A stretch of DNA of 64,000 nt, taken from contig NZ_BOOK01000030.1 of NCBI RefSeq assembly GCF_016863195.1, forward strand, positions 124,001 through 188,000, given 5' to 3'. This stretch comes from Paraplanobispora takensis (GTDB taxonomy: Bacteria; Actinomycetota; Actinomycetes; Streptosporangiales; Streptosporangiaceae). The notes under the pieces were generated by a model. That model was given only the letters and a program-made list of their open reading frames with translations. It was not told the DNA's origin and did not search any database. The position numbers and the translations under genes were made by a program. Of the stretch, positions 45,208-55,162 are shown piece after piece (within the stretch, counting starts at the first letter, position 1; the number at the start of each line of letters is the position of its first letter).

Positions 45208-48200
45208 CTATGACCGCCCTTCGGTGAGAACCGCCACGACGACGGGGTGCTCGACGCCCCGCACGGACGTGGCCAGTGTCGCGATCCGCAGGTCCTGCGC
45301 GCCGAAGACCGTCCACGCGCCGCCTCCGCCCGGGAGCGGGGTGAGCGGGGTGAGCGGGGTGTCCGGCGGCAGGCCGGCCGCCTCCAGGCACTCGGCGGCG
45401 GCCAGGACCCGCGCACCCGCGGTGTCGGGACTCTCGCCCGTCTGCGCGGCGACCTGCCCGGCCAGCGGCGCGTATGCGCCCAGCAGGTCCCGGTGCTCCT
45501 GCTCCGGCCGGATGACGACCGGCGCGACGGCGCATCCCACGGGGCCCGGGGCCGCGACGCACAGCGTCATCCCGGGCACGTGGGCGGCCGAGACCTCCGG
45601 CCCGCCCTCGATCCTCGGTACGCCGCCGGAGCCGTGCCCGGCCCCGGCCGGGCCGGCGGGGCCGTACCCGACCTCGACCGCACGGCCGAGCGCCCGGCCG
45701 AGGCCCGCGGCGGTGTACGCCCGCTCGTCCTGCGGGTCGTCCGGCTGGTGCGGCTCGACGGCGACCGCGATCCGCTGCCCGGTCAGGTCCTCCAGCGTCC
45801 GCTCCAGGTAGGGGCCCAGCAGCGGCGCCGTCCAGGGACCGCGGCCGTCCTTCTTGCGCACGGCCTGCAGGCGCAGGCCCTCCCAGCGTTCGACGACCTC
45901 GCCGTCCGGCGTGCGCACGGCGATGTCGTAGACGTAGGCGTCGCCGTCGCGCTCGCGCTCGGCGGCGCAGTAACGCAGCCCGCCGACCGCGGCGAGGCCG
46001 GGACCGCCGGGATGGATCCGGTCGACCCCGGTGGGCAGCAGCGTGGCGTCCGGCACGCAGACCTGGTTGCCGTGCATCAGCGCGTCGCGCATGCCGGGAT
46101 CGCCCAGGAGCAGGTCACCGGGGAGGAACGCGGCGAACCAGTCGCCGGTCTCCAGCGCCGTCACCTCGGCGTCGACGTGGCGCGCCGCCGCCCGATGGTA
46201 GCGGCCCAGCCGCTGGAACCGCTTGCCCTGGAAGAGCACCTCGCCGTACATCTCGGTGGCCGGGTCCAGCCGGACCGGGGGCAGCCCCTCGGCCTGCTCG
46301 GGCGGGCCGGCGGGCGCCGTCCGGCCGGTCAGGCGCAGCCGGGCCCGGAAGTGGTCCACGTCGAATCCGGTCTCCGCGCTGCGGATCGTCACCGCCAGCG
46401 TGTCGTCGTCGTCGGTGACGGTCGCGGCGACGCGCAGCGTGGTGCTGCCGTCCGGCGGCACGATGATCGGGCGCAGGAACCGGGCCTCCTCGATGACCGG
46501 CACGGTGTCCCGTCCCGTGGTCGCCAGGGCGACCTGGGCCATCGCCTCCATGCCGAACACCGCGGGGAACAGCAGGTTGCCGTCCAGGAAGTGGTCGGGG
46601 AGATAGAGGTCGGTGCCGGCGTTGACCTCGACCTCCGAGACCAGCTCCACGCCGTGATAGCGCACCAGCGGCTTGCCGACGAAGCGCAGCAGCGGCAGCT
46701 CCGGCAGGTCGCGGGCGACGGTGCCGATGCCCTCGGTGCGCCCGCTGATCACCACGACGCCGGGCGTCTGCGGATCGGCGACCAGGCGTCGCATGATCTC
46801 CACGCCCCGCTCCGCGGGGATCGGCGTGATGCCCTGCTCGACCAGCCGGTCCACGACCGACAGCCGCTCGCCCATGCCGACGTCGGACCAGACCGACCAC
46901 TCCATGCAGATGCCGCGGCAGTCCGGGTGCCGTCCGGCCGCCTCGGCGGTGAGGTCGGCCAGCCACTCGTTGGCCGTGGCGTAGTGCGCCTCGCCGTGCA
47001 GGCCCGCCCGGCCGATGATGCTGCCGAAGGTCACCAGCAGGCGCAGCCCGCCGGGCCGTACCGCCTCCAGCACGTGGCGCAGGCCGTCGACCTTGGGGGC
47101 GAAGGTGCGCCGGAAGGCGTCCATGTCCAGGCTCGCCAGGCCCGCGGGCTCGTTGCGCCCGGCGCCGTGCAGCACCGCGGTCACCGGTCCGAGCTCGCGC
47201 TCGACCTCGGCGACGGCGCGGCGCACCTGCTCGGCGTCGGTGACGTCGGCCCGCGCGTAGTGCACCCTCAGGCCGGAGCCGGTCATGCGCCGCAGGTTCT
47301 CGGCGAGCTCCTCGTCACCGGCCGGATCGGAGCGGCCCAGTACGGCCAGCCGGGCGCCGCTGTCGGCGGCCACCGCGATGGCGCACTCGGCGGTGATGCC
47401 CTTGCCGCCGCCGGTGACCAGCAGGACGTCCTCGGCGCCCAGCGGCTGCTCGGTGCGCGCGGGCCGTACCGGCATCGCGCGCATCACCGGGACCCGCCGT
47501 ACCCCGTCGGCGTCGTAGTGGGCCTCGGCGAAGCCGGTGGTGGCCGCGACCTCGGCCGTCACCCAGCCGACCGCCTCGGGTACCGGCGGTACGTGCACGA
47601 CGGTGGTGCGCAACCGGGGGTCCTCCAGGTGGAGGGTCTTGGCCAGGCCCGCCGCGCCCCGGCCGTGCTGGACCAGGACGAACCGGGTGCCCGGCCCGCC
47701 CGCCATGGCGGCCTTGGCGCCGAGCAGCGCCTGCTCGACGTCCTCCTGCGCGCAGTCGGGGGGTAGGCACACCAGCACACCGGAACCGACCTTCCCTGCT
47801 TCGAGGGCCTCGCGCAACGGCTCGGCGATCGGGGACCCTGGCGCCGCGAAGACCTGCCAGCGCCCGCTCTCCTGCGCCGCCGCCCGTGCGGGCAACGGCC
47901 TGATGTCGAGGTCGACGGTGAAGGCCCTGACCCAGTCGGCGGCCGGGGCCACGCCCGCGGCCGCCGGCTCCCGCGGCTCGGTGGCCAGCCGGTCCAGCGC
48001 CTCGCCCAGCTCCCGCAGGCTCGCCGTGGCCAGGTTGGTGGGCGCCTGTCCCGCGGGCACGCCCAGCCGCTGGGTCGCCTGGTCGATGATGTGCATCACG
48101 GTGACCGAGCTCAGGTGCAGCTCGTCGAGCGGCCGGCTGTCCTCGGTCACCATCTCCAGGGGCAGCTCCGCGCGCTCGGCCGCCAGGTGGCGCAGCAGGT

Positions 48201-51048
48201 CAATGGTCGACCCCACCTGCGCCTCCTGCGGCGTCGTCCCCCCGGTCTCCGCCGCGGAGACCGGCCCGGCGGCCGGCACGGGGGAACCGGCCGCCGGGCC
48301 GCCGGGCGTGCGGGCCGCCTGCGCGACCTTCACGTCCGGGGCCTGCTCGGCGGGGCTGGCGAAGAAGGTGAACTCCTGGCCGACCTCCAGCGGCCGGACC
48401 AGCCGGCCGTGGAACAGCTCGTCGTGCGCGACGGGGACGCCCACGACGTAGGCGGCTCCGGCCACCCGCAGCAGCCCGGCCAGCGACTCGCCGTCGGTGT
48501 CCAGGGCGACCGCGGGGACCCGGGTCGCCTCGGCCGCCAGCCCGCTGAGCACCCGCCCGGGGCCGACCTCGACGAGCAGGTCCATGCCCTCGGCCGCCAG
48601 CTCCACCGCCTGGGTGAAGAGCACGGGGGCGGTGATCTGCCGGTGCAGCAGTCGCGGGATGTCGGTGCCGGGCGGCAGCGCCGCCCCGGTGACCGTGGAG
48701 ACCACCCGCCCCGCGATCGGGCCGAACCGCTCCTCGGCCAGCGCCTCGGCCAGCGCCTCGGCGGCCGGTGCCACCAGCGGCGAGTGGAAGGCGTGGGAGA
48801 CCGGCAGCCTGGTCCAGGTCAGCCCGGCCCGGGCCGCCGCGCGCCCGACCTCCTCCACGGCCTCGACGGGCCCGGCCACGACGGTCTGGCTGGGACCGTT
48901 GTAGCCGGCGATCACCACCGGCAGGTCGCCGATCAGGCCGGTCACGGTGCCGGGCTCCGCGCGGACGCCGGCCATCGTGCCCGACTGGCTGTGCTCGGTC
49001 ATGGCCCGGCCGCGCTTGGTCGCCACCCGCAGGAGGTCCTCCTCCTCCATGGCGCCGGCCCAGTGCAGCGCCGACAGCTCGCCCAGGCTGTGGCCGACCG
49101 CCACGTCGGCCTCGATGCCGAGCAGGGACAGCGCCCGCAGCCCGGCCATGGAGTCGGTGACGATGCGGGGCTGGGCGACCGCGGTGGCCACCATGTCCCC
49201 GCCGGCCGGCAGCGCCGCCCTGGCGTAGACCTCCTCGACGTCGGCGAAGCGCCGGCGCAGCGCGCCGCCGCCGGTGCCGCGCCCCGACCCCTGGCCGGGG
49301 AACAGGAAGCCGACCCTGGCCCGCCCGGCCGCGTGACCGGCGAAGGCCTTGCCGTCGGGGGTGAACAGGCTCTCCTCCCCCGACTCCAGGGCCGACAGCA
49401 CCCGCCGCAGCTGCCGTTCGGCGTCCTCGGGGGAGGACACCACGACGGCGGCGCGGTAGGGCAGGTCGCGCAGCTCGCGCTGGAGCGTGGCGGCCAGGTC
49501 CGAGAGCTGGGAGTAGGAGATCGCGGTCACGAAGTCGGCCAGCCGGGTCAGCCGCTCGCGCAGCGCCTGCGGCGAGGCCCCGTCGACCAGCAGCAGCTCC
49601 GCGTCCTGCAGCGAGGCGGCCAGCGCCCGGGTGCGGGTGGACGGGGGCCGCCGCCGGGAGGCGGTGTTCTCCAGTACGACGTGGGTGTTGATGCCGCCGA
49701 AGCCCATGGCGGTGACGCCGGCGCGCAGCGGCGCGTCGGCGGGCCACGGCTCGGCCTTGCGCAGCACGCGCAGCGCCGCCGACTCCTCGGTCAGCACCTG
49801 GTGCGGCTCGACGCAGCCGATGGTCGGCGGCAGCACCTGCTCGTGCACGGCCATCGCCGCCTTGATCAGCCCGGCCACCCCGGCCGCCGCCTTGGCGTGC
49901 CCGATCATCCCCTTGATCGAGCCGACGGCCGCGGGCGCCGCCCCGGGGTCCGCCTCGGCCCTGGCGCCGGACAGCGCCTTGAGCTCGGTGGCGTCGCCCA
50001 GGGCCGTGCCGGTGCCGTGGCCCTCGAACAGGGCGACGGTGCCGATGCCGAAGCCCGCCTTGTCGTAGGCCCGCTTCAGCGCCAGCTGGTAGCCGCTGAC
50101 CTCGGGCCGGGTGATGCCGCCCCTGCCGTCGGAGGAGATGCCCCATCCGGCCACGGTGGCGTAGATCCGGTGCCCGGCCGCCACCGCGTCCTGCTCGCGC
50201 ATCAGCACGATCATGCCGCAGCCCTCGCCCGGCCAGAAGCCGTTGGAGTGCCGGTCGTAGAGCCGGAAGTCGCTCTTGGCCAGCGCCCCGGTCTTGGCGA
50301 AGCCGACGATCTCGAAGGGGTCGATGGACAGGTCCACCCCGCCGGCGACGGCGACGTCGAGGTCGCCGTCGGTCAGCGCCTTGGCGGCGGTCACCACCGA
50401 CAGCAGCGACGAGGAGCAGGCCCCGTCGACGGTGTAGCCGCCCCCGTTGAGGTCGAAGTGGTTGCAGATCCGCCCGGCGATGGTGTTGGACAGGCCGCCG
50501 GCGAGGGTGTCCTCGTCGATGGCCGGGAACGGGCTCTTGTAGGCGGCCTCGTAGTCGGACAGGAAGCTCGCCAGCCTGTCGTCGTCCCAGCCCTGTTCCC
50601 TGAGCGCGGCGGCGAGCGTGCGCCGGACGTACGGCCAGCGCAGCCGGAGCACGTTCGCCCTGGTGAACTCACCGGTGAGGGTGTTGCCCACGACCACTCC
50701 GGTGCGGTCCCTGGGCAGGCCCTCGGCCCCCGGGAAGCCCGCGTCCTCCAGCGCCCGGCCCGCCATGTCGAGCGCGAGCCAGTGGGTCAGGTCGGTCGAG
50801 CGGTAGGTGCTTCCGGCGATCCGGTAGGCGATCCGGTCGAACTCGTAGCCCTCGATGACCGCGGCGGTGCGCGCGTAGAAGCGGTCGGGGGTGGCCGGGT
50901 CGGGATCCCAGTAGTCCTCCAGCCTCATGCGGACGTCTGGCAGGCGGCGGAAGGCGCGGCGGCCGGCGACCGCGTTCTCCCACAGCTCCCGGGGCGAGGT
51001 GGCGTCCGGGTAGCGGCAGGCCATGCCGACGATGGCGATCCTGGTCAT
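45208..51048 (-). CDS. pksE: Enediyne iterative type I polyketide synthase (PKSE)
   Basis: 1,946 aa, usual PKSE size. Order: KS (1-470; Cys211 in VDGACSSSLLS, EGHGTGT, GSIKGMIGHAK), AT (about 580-900; Ser654 in GHSLGELSAL), ACP (about 940-1010; Ser980/981 in LDELHLSSVTV), KR (about 1140-1400; GGGKGI, Tyr1356), DH (about 1460-1700; His1486 in DHFLDGNLLFPA) and a C-terminal PPTase domain (about 1750-1946). It builds the polyene precursor of the warhead from malonyl-CoA. In the PPTase domain the family's GCDVEP metal motif reads GCAVAP (Ala1840, Ala1842) and WxxxECLxKAG reads LAAAECLEAAG, so self-loading of the ACP is doubtful. The start overlaps the E5 stop (ATGA). Confidence 0.97.
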   Translation of the reverse strand: MTRIAIVGMACRYPDATSPRELWENAVAGRRAFRRLPDVRMRLEDYWDPDPATPDRFYARTAAVIEGYEFDRIAYRIAGSTYRSTDLTHWLALDMAGRALEDAGFPGAEGLPRDRTGVVVGNTLTGEFTRANVLRLRWPYVRRTLAAALREQGWDDDRLASFLSDYEAAYKSPFPAIDEDTLAGGLSNTIAGRICNHFDLNGGGYTVDGACSSSLLSVVTAAKALTDGDLDVAVAGGVDLSIDPFEIVGFAKTGALAKSDFRLYDRHSNGFWPGEGCGMIVLMREQDAVAAGHRIYATVAGWGISSDGRGGITRPEVSGYQLALKRAYDKAGFGIGTVALFEGHGTGTALGDATELKALSGARAEADPGAAPAAVGSIKGMIGHAKAAAGVAGLIKAAMAVHEQVLPPTIGCVEPHQVLTEESAALRVLRKAEPWPADAPLRAGVTAMGFGGINTHVVLENTASRRRPPSTRTRALAASLQDAELLLVDGASPQALRERLTRLADFVTAISYSQLSDLAATLQRELRDLPYRAAVVVSSPEDAERQLRRVLSALESGEESLFTPDGKAFAGHAAGRARVGFLFPGQGSGRGTGGGALRRRFADVEEVYARAALPAGGDMVATAVAQPRIVTDSMAGLRALSLLGIEADVAVGHSLGELSALHWAGAMEEEDLLRVATKRGRAMTEHSQSGTMAGVRAEPGTVTGLIGDLPVVIAGYNGPSQTVVAGPVEAVEEVGRAAARAGLTWTRLPVSHAFHSPLVAPAAEALAEALAEERFGPIAGRVVSTVTGAALPPGTDIPRLLHRQITAPVLFTQAVELAAEGMDLLVEVGPGRVLSGLAAEATRVPAVALDTDGESLAGLLRVAGAAYVVGVPVAHDELFHGRLVRPLEVGQEFTFFASPAEQAPDVKVAQAARTPGGPAAGSPVPAAGPVSAAETGGTTPQEAQVGSTIDLLRHLAAERAELPLEMVTEDSRPLDELHLSSVTVMHIIDQATQRLGVPAGQAPTNLATASLRELGEALDRLATEPREPAAAGVAPAADWVRAFTVDLDIRPLPARAAAQESGRWQVFAAPGSPIAEPLREALEAGKVGSGVLVCLPPDCAQEDVEQALLGAKAAMAGGPGTRFVLVQHGRGAAGLAKTLHLEDPRLRTTVVHVPPVPEAVGWVTAEVAATTGFAEAHYDADGVRRVPVMRAMPVRPARTEQPLGAEDVLLVTGGGKGITAECAIAVAADSGARLAVLGRSDPAGDEELAENLRRMTGSGLRVHYARADVTDAEQVRRAVAEVERELGPVTAVLHGAGRNEPAGLASLDMDAFRRTFAPKVDGLRHVLEAVRPGGLRLLVTFGSIIGRAGLHGEAHYATANEWLADLTAEAAGRHPDCRGICMEWSVWSDVGMGERLSVVDRLVEQGITPIPAERGVEIMRRLVADPQTPGVVVISGRTEGIGTVARDLPELPLLRFVGKPLVRYHGVELVSEVEVNAGTDLYLPDHFLDGNLLFPAVFGMEAMAQVALATTGRDTVPVIEEARFLRPIIVPPDGSTTLRVAATVTDDDDTLAVTIRSAETGFDVDHFRARLRLTGRTAPAGPPEQAEGLPPVRLDPATEMYGEVLFQGKRFQRLGRYHRAAARHVDAEVTALETGDWFAAFLPGDLLLGDPGMRDALMHGNQVCVPDATLLPTGVDRIHPGGPGLAAVGGLRYCAAERERDGDAYVYDIAVRTPDGEVVERWEGLRLQAVRKKDGRGPWTAPLLGPYLERTLEDLTGQRIAVAVEPHQPDDPQDERAYTAAGLGRALGRAVEVGYGPAGPAGAGHGSGGVPRIEGGPEVSAAHVPGMTLCVAAPGPVGCAVAPVVIRPEQEHRDLLGAYAPLAGQVAAQTGESPDTAGARVLAAAECLEAAGLPPDTPLTPLTPLPGGGGAWTVFGAQDLRIATLATSVRGVEHPVVVAVLTEGRS

Positions 51049-52016
51049 ACCTTCGCGACCGCTTTCTCCACGGGTGCGAGCGCCTCGGAGGCCGCGGCGG
51101 TGACCCGCGCCGCCTCCTGCTCGCGGGCCTTGGCCACGATGTGCAGGGACCACAGGAACCCGCCGCGGATCAGGCAGACGATCGCGGTGGCGAAGAAGAT
51201 CCCGTAGGGGATGTTCATGCCGAGCAGGACGCCGTACACCAGCGCCACCCCGCCGCCGAAGGCGACCTGCGACAGCGGCTTGGACGGGGTCGTCCCCGGG
51301 TCGGTGATCATGTAGTTGGTGAAGAGGACGAACGCGATGCCGGTCATCATCGACAGTCCGCCGAGGATGGAGATGTCGTCGATGATCAGGCCGCGGACCA
51401 CCGCCTGCAGGGCGAAGCCGCCCACCCAGGCGCCGATCAGCCACATCCGGTTGGTGAGCTTGGCGTTGAGCATGGTGCCGAAGACGATGATCACCACGGG
51501 GATGAGCCAGTCGATCGGGTTGGTGACGTTCTCACTGAAGTGGTACGGCGGGGCGATGCTGGCCCAGGGGAACAGCACGAGGATGATCGCGATGCCGAAG
51601 TTGGAGGGGTTCATGAAGTGGCGCAGCCGGCCGCGGACCGGTGCCCGCAGCACCCACTTGGTGCCGACCGCGACGATGACGCCGAACATCATCACCAGGA
51701 TCTGGTCGTTGACGTAGATCAGCATGTTCATCGCGATGCTGGTGATGTGCGCCGGGTAGAGGAACTCCACCAGGCCGCGGAAGCCGTTGCCGCGATAGCG
51801 GGCCGTGCGCCCCTCCGAGCGCGCCCCGACGGTCTCCAGCAGGATCTCCGTGGTGTAGCCGGTGGCCAGGGCGATGAACGGCCAGGCCCACCCCTGCTCG
51901 AATCCCAGGACCGTGTAGCCGAGGATGTTGAAGACCGTGATCGAGATGGCGAACCGGCGCAGGGCCGTGATGACCTTCTGGTCGTGGCGCGGCGGACTGA
52001 TCGTTTTCTCTGCCAT
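51045..52016 (-). CDS. unbU: Enediyne protein E5 (UnbU; RnfD-like membrane protein)
   Basis: 323 aa integral membrane protein with about eight to nine hydrophobic segments. It resembles the RnfABCDGE subunit D family used by all enediyne clusters (SgcE5/UnbU): HFMNPSNFGIAIILVLFPWA, ITDPGTTPSKPLSQVAFGGG, GVYGVLL-like stretch and GIFFATAIVCLIRG. The ITDPGTTP motif is the covalent-flavin-like SGATSAT-region equivalent of Rnf proteins. Role in warhead biosynthesis is required but chemically undefined. Four-base overlap with PKSE. Confidence 0.93.
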   Translation of the reverse strand: MAEKTISPPRHDQKVITALRRFAISITVFNILGYTVLGFEQGWAWPFIALATGYTTEILLETVGARSEGRTARYRGNGFRGLVEFLYPAHITSIAMNMLIYVNDQILVMMFGVIVAVGTKWVLRAPVRGRLRHFMNPSNFGIAIILVLFPWASIAPPYHFSENVTNPIDWLIPVVIIVFGTMLNAKLTNRMWLIGAWVGGFALQAVVRGLIIDDISILGGLSMMTGIAFVLFTNYMITDPGTTPSKPLSQVAFGGGVALVYGVLLGMNIPYGIFFATAIVCLIRGGFLWSLHIVAKAREQEAARVTAAASEALAPVEKAVAKV

Positions 52017-52020
52017 GCCG

Positions 52021-53997
52021 TCACTTCTCCTTCGCTTGTGAGCCGAGCTGCAGCCGGTGCCAGCCCGGCGTGAGCTGAAGATCCTGCTCGCGGGGCTGTC
52101 CGGTCAGGTCCCGCCAGGTCAGGTGGACCCGCAGCGGCCCGGTGACGTTCTCGCCGAGGCCGATGTGGATCTCCTTGGAGCGCTTGCCCGAGTGGCCGCT
52201 GCCGCCGTCGACGCGCCCGACGAAGGTGCGCCCGTCGGCGGTGGTCACCGTCGCCTGCGCGCCGATGACCGGTGTGCCGGCCGCGGGGAGTCCTGCGGAG
52301 GAGTCACCGGAGGAGCCCGCGGACTCGTGGGTCAGCCGCAGTCCCAGGAAGGCGCCCCGGGACGGGCTGGTGTTGCGGTAGAAGACCGGCACGTCGAACT
52401 GCCGGGCGACGGCGAAGTCGAGCAGCCCGTCGCCGTCGGCGTCACCGGTCGCGATGCCCCGGGTGGGCACCGGTACGGCCAGGCCGAGTTCCTCGGAGAC
52501 GTTGGCGTAGCGCCCGTCGGCGGTCTTGGCGAAGAAGGCGAGGGTCTGGCCGCCGGCGATGTCGCTGCCGGCGTTGACGACCGGCCACGACAGCGGGCTG
52601 TGCACGACGCCGTCGTTGGCGGTGGCCAGCTCCTGCAGCTGCGCCCACCGGTTGACGCTGCCCTTGACGAACCCGGTGGCCTGAGCGATCGCCGGGGAGC
52701 CGCTGTTGTCGAAGTCGGCGATCTTGACGTCCCAGCCCCAGCCCGACCAGGCGGTGCCCAGCTGGGCGCTGCGGTCCTCCCAGGGCGCCTTGCCCTGGCT
52801 CAGCTGCGTGCGCAGGTCGGTCTTGTCCTTGGCGGTGGAGACGAACTGGAAGTTGCTCTCCTGGATGCCGTAGGGCGTGGTGATGTTGCTGACGAAGAAG
52901 TCGTAGAGGCCGTCGCCGTTGAAGTCGCCGGCGTCGGAGCCCATGCCCTTGAACGAGTCGTGCATGATCGTCTTGGACTTGGGGGTGAACGGCGTGCGGG
53001 CGCCCTCGGCCTGGGCGAACTTCAGCTTGCCCGGCGTGGAGCGGTTGTGCAGCAGGCGGTCGGGGCCGAAGTCGTTGTTCAGGAACAGCTCGGGCAGCCG
53101 GTCGCCGTCCAGGTCGAGGGAGGTGGCGCCCAGCTCCCAGCCGGTGGAGACCTCCTCCTCCAGCACGTCGTCGACCCGCTGGAAGCTCGCCGCGGGCTGC
53201 GCGCCCCCGGTCCCGCCGGTCCAGCGGAAGAAGTAGTTGCGCCCGCCGTTGAAGCCCCGGGACATGGAGTCGTTCATCTCCACGCCGCCGCTGACGGTGT
53301 CGTCCAGGACGCGCGAGCCGTCGGGGAAGTAGTTGCCGATGAAGATGTCGGAGTGGCCGTCCCCGTCGAAGTCGGCGACGGTGGCCACGTTGGTGTTCCA
53401 GATCGGCCCGGAGTAGGAGGAGCCCGGGGAGGCGGGCACCAGCTCGGTGGCCTGGAAGGCGTCGGCCGACAGCGCGGTCGCCCCGGCCTTCTGCAGGTGC
53501 AGGATGGGTGAGCGGCCCCACAGGTAGACCAGCAGGTCGGTCCGGCCGTCCTCGTTGAAGTCGCCCGGCACGCAGCCCATGGGGGCCATGGCCTTGCCCA
53601 TGGGCAGGTTCCCCGAGCTCAGCGCGAAGGGCTGGTAGCGGCCCGCGCGCTCACCGGGGGTGGGGGTCACCACGGTCTGGTCGGTCCGGGTGTCGACGGT
53701 GCACAGGTCGTTGGCCAGGCCGTCGCCGTCCAGGTCGTCCATCGCGATCGCGGCGCCGACCGAGGAGATCCAGGCGTCGATCTTCTTGTAGTCCTTGTTG
53801 ACCTTGCGGATCGTCTGCAGCGGGAACCCGCCCGGCAACGCGACGCTGTGCGACGCGAAGGCGTACCGCCCGGCCACGTCCTGTTTCTCGGCGGCCGAGG
53901 CGAGATAGGGGCGGCCCACCAGGAACGCGGTCACCATCAGCGCCAGGGCGAGGATTCCCGCCAGTTGCCGGCGCAACCAGCCAGCTGTCGTGGTCAC
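52021..53997 (-). CDS. unbV: Enediyne protein E4 (UnbV; CRTAC1/FG-GAP, ASPIC domain)
   Basis: 658 aa from GTG 53997, which overlaps the E3 stop (GTGA); GGAGG is nine bases upstream. An N-terminal membrane anchor or signal (GILALALMVTAFLVGRPYLA) is followed by FG-GAP/VCBS repeats with calcium-type loops: DLDGDGLAND, DFNEDGRTDLLVYLWG, DFDGDGHSDIFIGNY, DLDGDRLPELFLNND, DFNGDGLYDFFVSN, DADGDGLLDFAV. The C-terminal ASPIC/UnbV domain contains GAQATVTTADGRTFVGRVDG and HIGLG. Conserved in enediyne clusters; probably extracytoplasmic and partner of E5. Confidence 0.93.
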   Translation of the reverse strand: MTTTAGWLRRQLAGILALALMVTAFLVGRPYLASAAEKQDVAGRYAFASHSVALPGGFPLQTIRKVNKDYKKIDAWISSVGAAIAMDDLDGDGLANDLCTVDTRTDQTVVTPTPGERAGRYQPFALSSGNLPMGKAMAPMGCVPGDFNEDGRTDLLVYLWGRSPILHLQKAGATALSADAFQATELVPASPGSSYSGPIWNTNVATVADFDGDGHSDIFIGNYFPDGSRVLDDTVSGGVEMNDSMSRGFNGGRNYFFRWTGGTGGAQPAASFQRVDDVLEEEVSTGWELGATSLDLDGDRLPELFLNNDFGPDRLLHNRSTPGKLKFAQAEGARTPFTPKSKTIMHDSFKGMGSDAGDFNGDGLYDFFVSNITTPYGIQESNFQFVSTAKDKTDLRTQLSQGKAPWEDRSAQLGTAWSGWGWDVKIADFDNSGSPAIAQATGFVKGSVNRWAQLQELATANDGVVHSPLSWPVVNAGSDIAGGQTLAFFAKTADGRYANVSEELGLAVPVPTRGIATGDADGDGLLDFAVARQFDVPVFYRNTSPSRGAFLGLRLTHESAGSSGDSSAGLPAAGTPVIGAQATVTTADGRTFVGRVDGGSGHSGKRSKEIHIGLGENVTGPLRVHLTWRDLTGQPREQDLQLTPGWHRLQLGSQAKEK

Positions 53998-54986
53998 GGC
54001 CTTACACCTCCAAGAGATACGAACTGGTCTGCGATGCGCTGCCGCCACATCTCGTAGGCGGGCATCCCACCGCGCACGGGCCCCGAGGGCCGGGTGTCGA
54101 GACAGATCCGCGCCGCCTGCTCGGGATCGGTCCCGCACAGGATCCGGGTGGCCACCTCGTTGTGCGGCACCAGCAGGCCGGCGCGGATGCGGGCCTCGGC
54201 CGCGAACGCGCTGCCCTGCGCGAGCTGGGGGCGGTACGGCCCGGCGCGCTCGCGCAGCTCCACCAGCTCGTCCTCGGCGCCGCCGCCCGCGTAGGTGGCG
54301 GCCAGCCCGATGCCGCTGAACAGGTCGGCGCGGCGCGAGCGGGGGAACTTCCCGGCCATCGAGGTCACCCGCTCGACGTCGGTGCCGCCGATGAACCACA
54401 GGGCCCGCCCGATGCCCTGGTCGATCGCCCGGTTGGCGTAGTGCCGGTCCTCACCCGCGGGCCACGGGAAGTGCGGGTCCCGGTACTGCCGGTTCACGTA
54501 CCGGTCGGTGTGGAAGTAGGCCTGGTGGAATCCGTAGCCGTCGTGCGCCAGCCACAGCAGCAGCGGGTCGAGCGCGGTGCTCCTGGGCCAGCGGAAACGC
54601 GGCAGCCGGGCCATCGCCCAGCCGATCCCGACGTAGACCATGTAGATGTGGGCGTCCCCGCGCCCGGCGAGGAAGTCCCCGACCTTGCGGCCGCCGCCGA
54701 ACGGCAGCCCGTCGAGCACCGCGAAGCCCATTCCCGCGCCCTCGTAGGCGAACCCGCGAAAGCGCTCGGGAACCCGCTCCAGGCGCTCCTCCGCCTCCGC
54801 CGGCGTCCTCGCCTCCGCCGCGAAGGCGTACCCGCGCAGGAAAGTCGCGCCGATCTCCTCCAGCAGCGCCCGGGACTCCTCGTTCTTCACGTGGAAACCG
54901 CGGTTCTCAAGTTTCGTTTCAGATACGTCAGGTGTGAGAATTCGCCTTCTCAATACACGCAGAGAATTAGTCAATTGCCTCTTCAC
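53994..54986 (-). CDS. Enediyne protein E3 (DUF1702)
   Basis: About 330 aa. DUF1702 marks: LRRRILTPDVSETKLENRGF near the start, EERLERVPERFRGFAYEGAG, YMVYVGIGWAMARLPR, HDGYGFHQAYF, AIDQGIGRALWFIGGTDVER and FPRSRRADLFSGIGLA. The only usable start that keeps the conserved N-terminus is GTG 54986, although GGAGG is only one base away. Enediyne core clusters carry one or two such proteins; function in warhead maturation is unknown. Paralogue of the next gene (E2). Confidence 0.9.
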   Translation of the reverse strand: MKRQLTNSLRVLRRRILTPDVSETKLENRGFHVKNEESRALLEEIGATFLRGYAFAAEARTPAEAEERLERVPERFRGFAYEGAGMGFAVLDGLPFGGGRKVGDFLAGRGDAHIYMVYVGIGWAMARLPRFRWPRSTALDPLLLWLAHDGYGFHQAYFHTDRYVNRQYRDPHFPWPAGEDRHYANRAIDQGIGRALWFIGGTDVERVTSMAGKFPRSRRADLFSGIGLAATYAGGGAEDELVELRERAGPYRPQLAQGSAFAAEARIRAGLLVPHNEVATRILCGTDPEQAARICLDTRPSGPVRGGMPAYEMWRQRIADQFVSLGGVRP

Positions 54987-55162
54987 CCCTCCGGGAACCC
55001 CTGATGCGGGGGGAAATCCAATACGAATGTATCCATACGGAACCGCGCTCGGTCCACTCTGGGAATGCTCACCGGGGAATCCTTCGGCATTTGTTTCCAA
55101 GCGTTTCCGGCAATGCTCCGCCGCCGCCGCTCCGTAAACGCGGCGACAGCGAGGGGGAATGG
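54987..55162 (-). promoter_or_regulatory. E2-E3 spacer with AT-rich, self-complementary segment
   Basis: The 176-base gap is unusual in an otherwise tight operon. 55020-55040 holds ATAC-GAAT-GTAT and GTAT-CC-ATAC overlapping palindromes and is AT-rich, so an internal promoter for E3 to P450 is plausible. Confidence 0.4.

Noticed and set aside
45208-51048. Modular or polyunsaturated-fatty-acid PKS
   Set aside because: The KS-AT-ACP-KR-DH-PPTase order with E2-E5, E10 neighbours is specific to PKSE; there is no enoylreductase or multiple ACP array.
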